Assembly: GCA_002633025.1 (NCBI GenBank)
Contig: NMRB01001145.1
Location: forward strand, 156,317-220,316
From: Notospermus geniculatus
Lineage: Eukaryota > Nemertea > Pilidiophora > Heteronemertea > Lineidae
Length of the DNA stretch: 64,000 nt
Direction of reading: 5' to 3'
Below, in pieces: positions 61,554-64,000 of this stretch. The notes beneath the pieces are model-generated. The model did not search any database and was not told the origin of the DNA. It worked only from the letters and a program-made list of their open reading frames with translations. The position numbers and the translations under genes were made by a program. Each line of letters starts with the position of its first letter. Position 1 is the stretch's first letter.

Positions 61554-61797
61554 TTAGGACCCACGGGTTTGTTGGGATTACTTCCCAAGCCAGGCTGACC
61601 CCGATCATTAGCAACTGTGAGCATCACCATGTTTGATATTCAAATGGGGTTTGAAAGCTATCGATACCCACGATGCCCCTGGGTGTGATTCAAACTTGTA
61701 GCATGATTTACTCAGAATATCTATACAAGGAGCCAGAGGAGAGACCAATATAAGGTGTCGTTTCTATGTATTACACCAGATTCTACCGTCGTTTGCA

Positions 61798-62082
61798 GCA
61801 AGCACAGCTTCCATAGACAAATCCCAAATTGACGAAAACGAGAAAGATCTGCGCACTTCCGCCGAAATGGCAAACAGAACCTCGGTCTGAAACCATCTGA
61901 CACTGAATGACGTGACGCAGAGAACCCTACGACCATGTGACGACAGTGAGTTCAACGACGTTGCGTCAGAGTCGACCATTGCTGAATCATGGATTGCGTC
62001 ACGTCAGCTGGTTTCAGGTCGAGGTTCTGTTTGCCATTTCGGCGGAAGTGCGCAGATCTGGGAATATGGGATTTGTCTATTA
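61798..62082. mobile_element. foldback MITE (ATAGACAAATCCCA), copy 2
   Basis: atagacaaatccca and tgggatttgtctat form the ends. agatctgcgcacttccgcc and ggcggaagtgcgcagatct form inner arms as in 57904-58147. Confidence 0.75.
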
Positions 62083-62516
62083 CAGCTTTTATATCCGGTC
62101 TTAGTACCGGTGTCCATCCGCATATAAATAAGACCGGATATTTCATGGCTTGCGCTTCCACTACTGGATTTGAGGTTAGTAAGTTCGGCTATAGGTGGCG
62201 ATACGTGGAGTGAACCGCGTATTGTTCTGGTACTTTTTTTAAGCATGCGCAATGTCGCGAGCGATCTTAAGCCACCTGTAGCCGAACATAATACTACAAA
62301 TAGATCCGGACTTATTGCCATTCCACTAGAGAAAACACCGGTGTTTATCCGGTTCTAATTTAGATTCGGAATATACTCGGCTATGTTATCCGAGCTTAAT
62401 AGATCGGGACTTAATATTTAACCGGACTCATTAATCACGGACATCTTGTAATGGAAGCAGAATAAGCCCGGACAAATACCGGCTTTTTTCTGTAATGGAA
62501 GCACAGCTATAGAGCT
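62083..62516. mobile_element. compact relative of the 42925-49523 element ends
   Basis: Left tacagcttttatatccggtc and right taatggaagcacagct match the two termini of the 6.6-kb element, joined across only about 430 bp. The left extreme is replaced by the MITE at 61798-62082. Confidence 0.65.
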
Positions 62517-63231
62517 CACTAGGTGAGCTGGAAAATTATAGTTTGTAAAGTACTTACCTAATTTTTTTCAATGGAATTTGAAGACGGAATGGAATCCACA
62601 TCAAATACAGAGCATGAAAAGAAAGAAAATTTGTCAGTTTTTATGGCCTTCTTGAAATGTGGACCCAACCGATAGGAAAGGCCTAGCAACAAAATGTCCA
62701 AGGATATTGACTGCATGGGTGATCGGGGGCATAGATGAGAGTGCCATTTCAAAAAATTCCCGGAAATTAGTCATGACCCCAGAAGTCATGTCCTAAATCC
62801 TGCCATTCGACGGCCCGCCGCCATCTTGGCGCCAACGCTGTCATCAAATCCTAGTGGTAGATCACGGAACCAATCTAGGATTGTTGATGGTTGGATGTAA
62901 AACCGGGACCAGGAACAGCANCGTGAGTCGATCAACCTACGGAGCAAAATCCATTTTTACTGAGCGTTAAAAAAGTAGTGATTATCGCGGCGATAAAAAC
63001 GCCCGTCAAAACGGCCCTTAACGGCAGAAGGAACACAGCAATTTTTTTTATGCAGCTGTAATGACCCACAAGAGATTCATCGGAAACATTTCTATGGATG
63101 AGATATATTTGGCTCCGCTGATCTTCTAAGCTGATCCTGGATTGAGATCAATAATTTGGCAATACCGTGGTAATGTGTTGATGTGTCTCATCGCAGGTCA
63201 CCCTTACCGGGGCCACAACACATTTCTATAA
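62517..63231. other. no recognised gene; family A tail at its start
   Basis: agctcactaggtgagctgg at 62513-62531 is a family A-type end. The rest has no motif I can support, apart from a short cggcccgccgccatcttggc phrase near 62810. Confidence 0.4.
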
Positions 63232-63540
63232 AGCCTAGCGCACATCGACCTTGAGACTGGAAGCAACTACCGGCAATGGCGTTTCCGGCAACGGTGGGCG
63301 ACTGGCTGGAAACAGCAGCAACTGATCAGATGCTCAAACAGGTCGATGTGCGCGCCCCGGCAACGCTATTGCCGACCGTTGCTGCTAGTTCCAGCCAGTT
63401 GCTCATGTTCTACTCGTTGCCGTCCGTTGCACACTGGAGCACACCTGGTCATGTGATGGAATCCCGAGTGGTCCGCTCGGAAGACATCGACAATTTCCGT
63501 GTAGCATTCAGCTCAGTTGCCTGTTCGATGTGCACGCTCC
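63232..63540. mobile_element. truncated relative of the 61075-61553 MITE
   Basis: The left end agcctagcgcacatcgac and the interior gcaacgg/ccgttgc words match that family. The expected right end is replaced by gttcgatgtgcacgctcc. Confidence 0.6.
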
Positions 63541-63604
63541 AGATTGAAGACTGGATTGTGCCACTTGTTGCCGCAATGACCAGTCGCGATAGCGACTGTC
63601 ATAC

Positions 63605-63745
63605 ACTGAATTCAAGATGGCCACCATAGCTGCCATCTTGGATGGATGGCAGTGCTGGTCATCGAAAGGAACCTTCCCCTCAGAGAGACAATCCCTCACA
63701 AAAAATTTCAGGATGACTGTTCAAAGTGTTCTCAAGATGGCTGAT
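63605..63745 (+). repeat. single unit of the 46930-47340 module
   Basis: gaattcaagatggccaccat, catcgaaaggaaccttcccc and caaagtgttctcaaga match the array units. Confidence 0.7.
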
Positions 63746-63811
63746 GGAAACGAAATATTAACGGCAACACCGACGCACATATGGATGCACAGGCCCCGAC
63801 ATAATGGGTGA

Positions 63812-64000
63812 TTTCAAAGTTGGTGTTGGTGTTAGCGTTGGGTGTCAGTGTTGGTGTTGGTGTCTACCCAGACCCCCAAACACCATGACAGGTGTTGACA
63901 CCGAGAATGAACACTGGTGTCAACACTGGTGTTTGGTCTACACCGGGTGTTGGTGGATGGTGTTGAACTGATGCCCAAAACACCAGGTCCCAGTCAACAC
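63812..64000. repeat. GGTGTTG/CAACACC minisatellite, cut by window end
   Basis: ggtgttggtgttagcgttgg and many ggtgtt or aacacc words in both orientations. The repeat continues beyond the window. Confidence 0.8.

Overview
The window is a stretch of draft metazoan nuclear DNA, most likely from a marine invertebrate. Several protein-coding pieces are split by introns with clean GT-AG borders. Recognisable families include an FBH1-type DNA helicase, Pelota, THAP, PIF/Harbinger and mariner. The rest is dense in small inverted-repeat transposons and in tandem-module repeats ending in GTGAGCTAAAAA-like tails. Two long N runs (15107-15277, 30538-30863) and scattered single Ns mark an unfinished assembly. 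The phylum cannot be decided by eye: echinoderm, hemichordate, cephalochordate and mollusc all remain possible.

Three things deserve most attention. (1) Five minus-strand exons between 3621 and 23870 join in perfect phase into the helicase core of an FBH1-like protein. Introns are up to 8.7 kb and packed with transposons. Its Walker B motif reads DGAED rather than DEAQD and its QQIY-FRGA motif is shortened, so it may be a decaying or specialised copy. (2) A nearly complete PIF/Harbinger transposon occupies 25819-37659. It has perfect 29-bp terminal inverted repeats and a TTG duplication, and it sits inside an older repeat whose two halves can be rejoined. It carries an apparently intact transposase (+ strand, 3 exons), a convergent Myb/SANT-like gene (- strand) preceded by six tandem copies of one phase-1 exon, and a broken, duplicated, intron-containing piece of a Pelota gene. 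(3) A single-exon 834-codon multi-pass membrane protein with a Cys-hexamer repeat lies at 50291-52795 (-) and matches no family I can name with confidence.

Layout: 1-3600 small MITEs and inverted repeats; 3.6-24 kb the FBH1-like gene with intronic insertions (TTAA-flanked elements at 3.3, 4.0 and 6.6-8.3 kb, a Tigger-like element, interleaved foldbacks at 8.6-9.3 kb, a dead mariner at 9.36-11.16 kb, a 4-kb TA-flanked element at 14.3-18.3 kb); 24.9-38.8 kb a modular repeat split by the Harbinger element; 39-50 kb more MITEs, a second dead Harbinger fragment, a 6.6-kb element with TIRs (42925-49523) and two tRNA-like sequences; 50.3-52.8 kb the membrane protein; 53-64 kb repeats, including a 752-bp near-perfect palindrome (56716-57467).

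Functional linkage is clear only inside the Harbinger element, where transposase and Myb-like protein form the pair known for this superfamily. The FBH1-like gene and the membrane protein appear to be independent loci.
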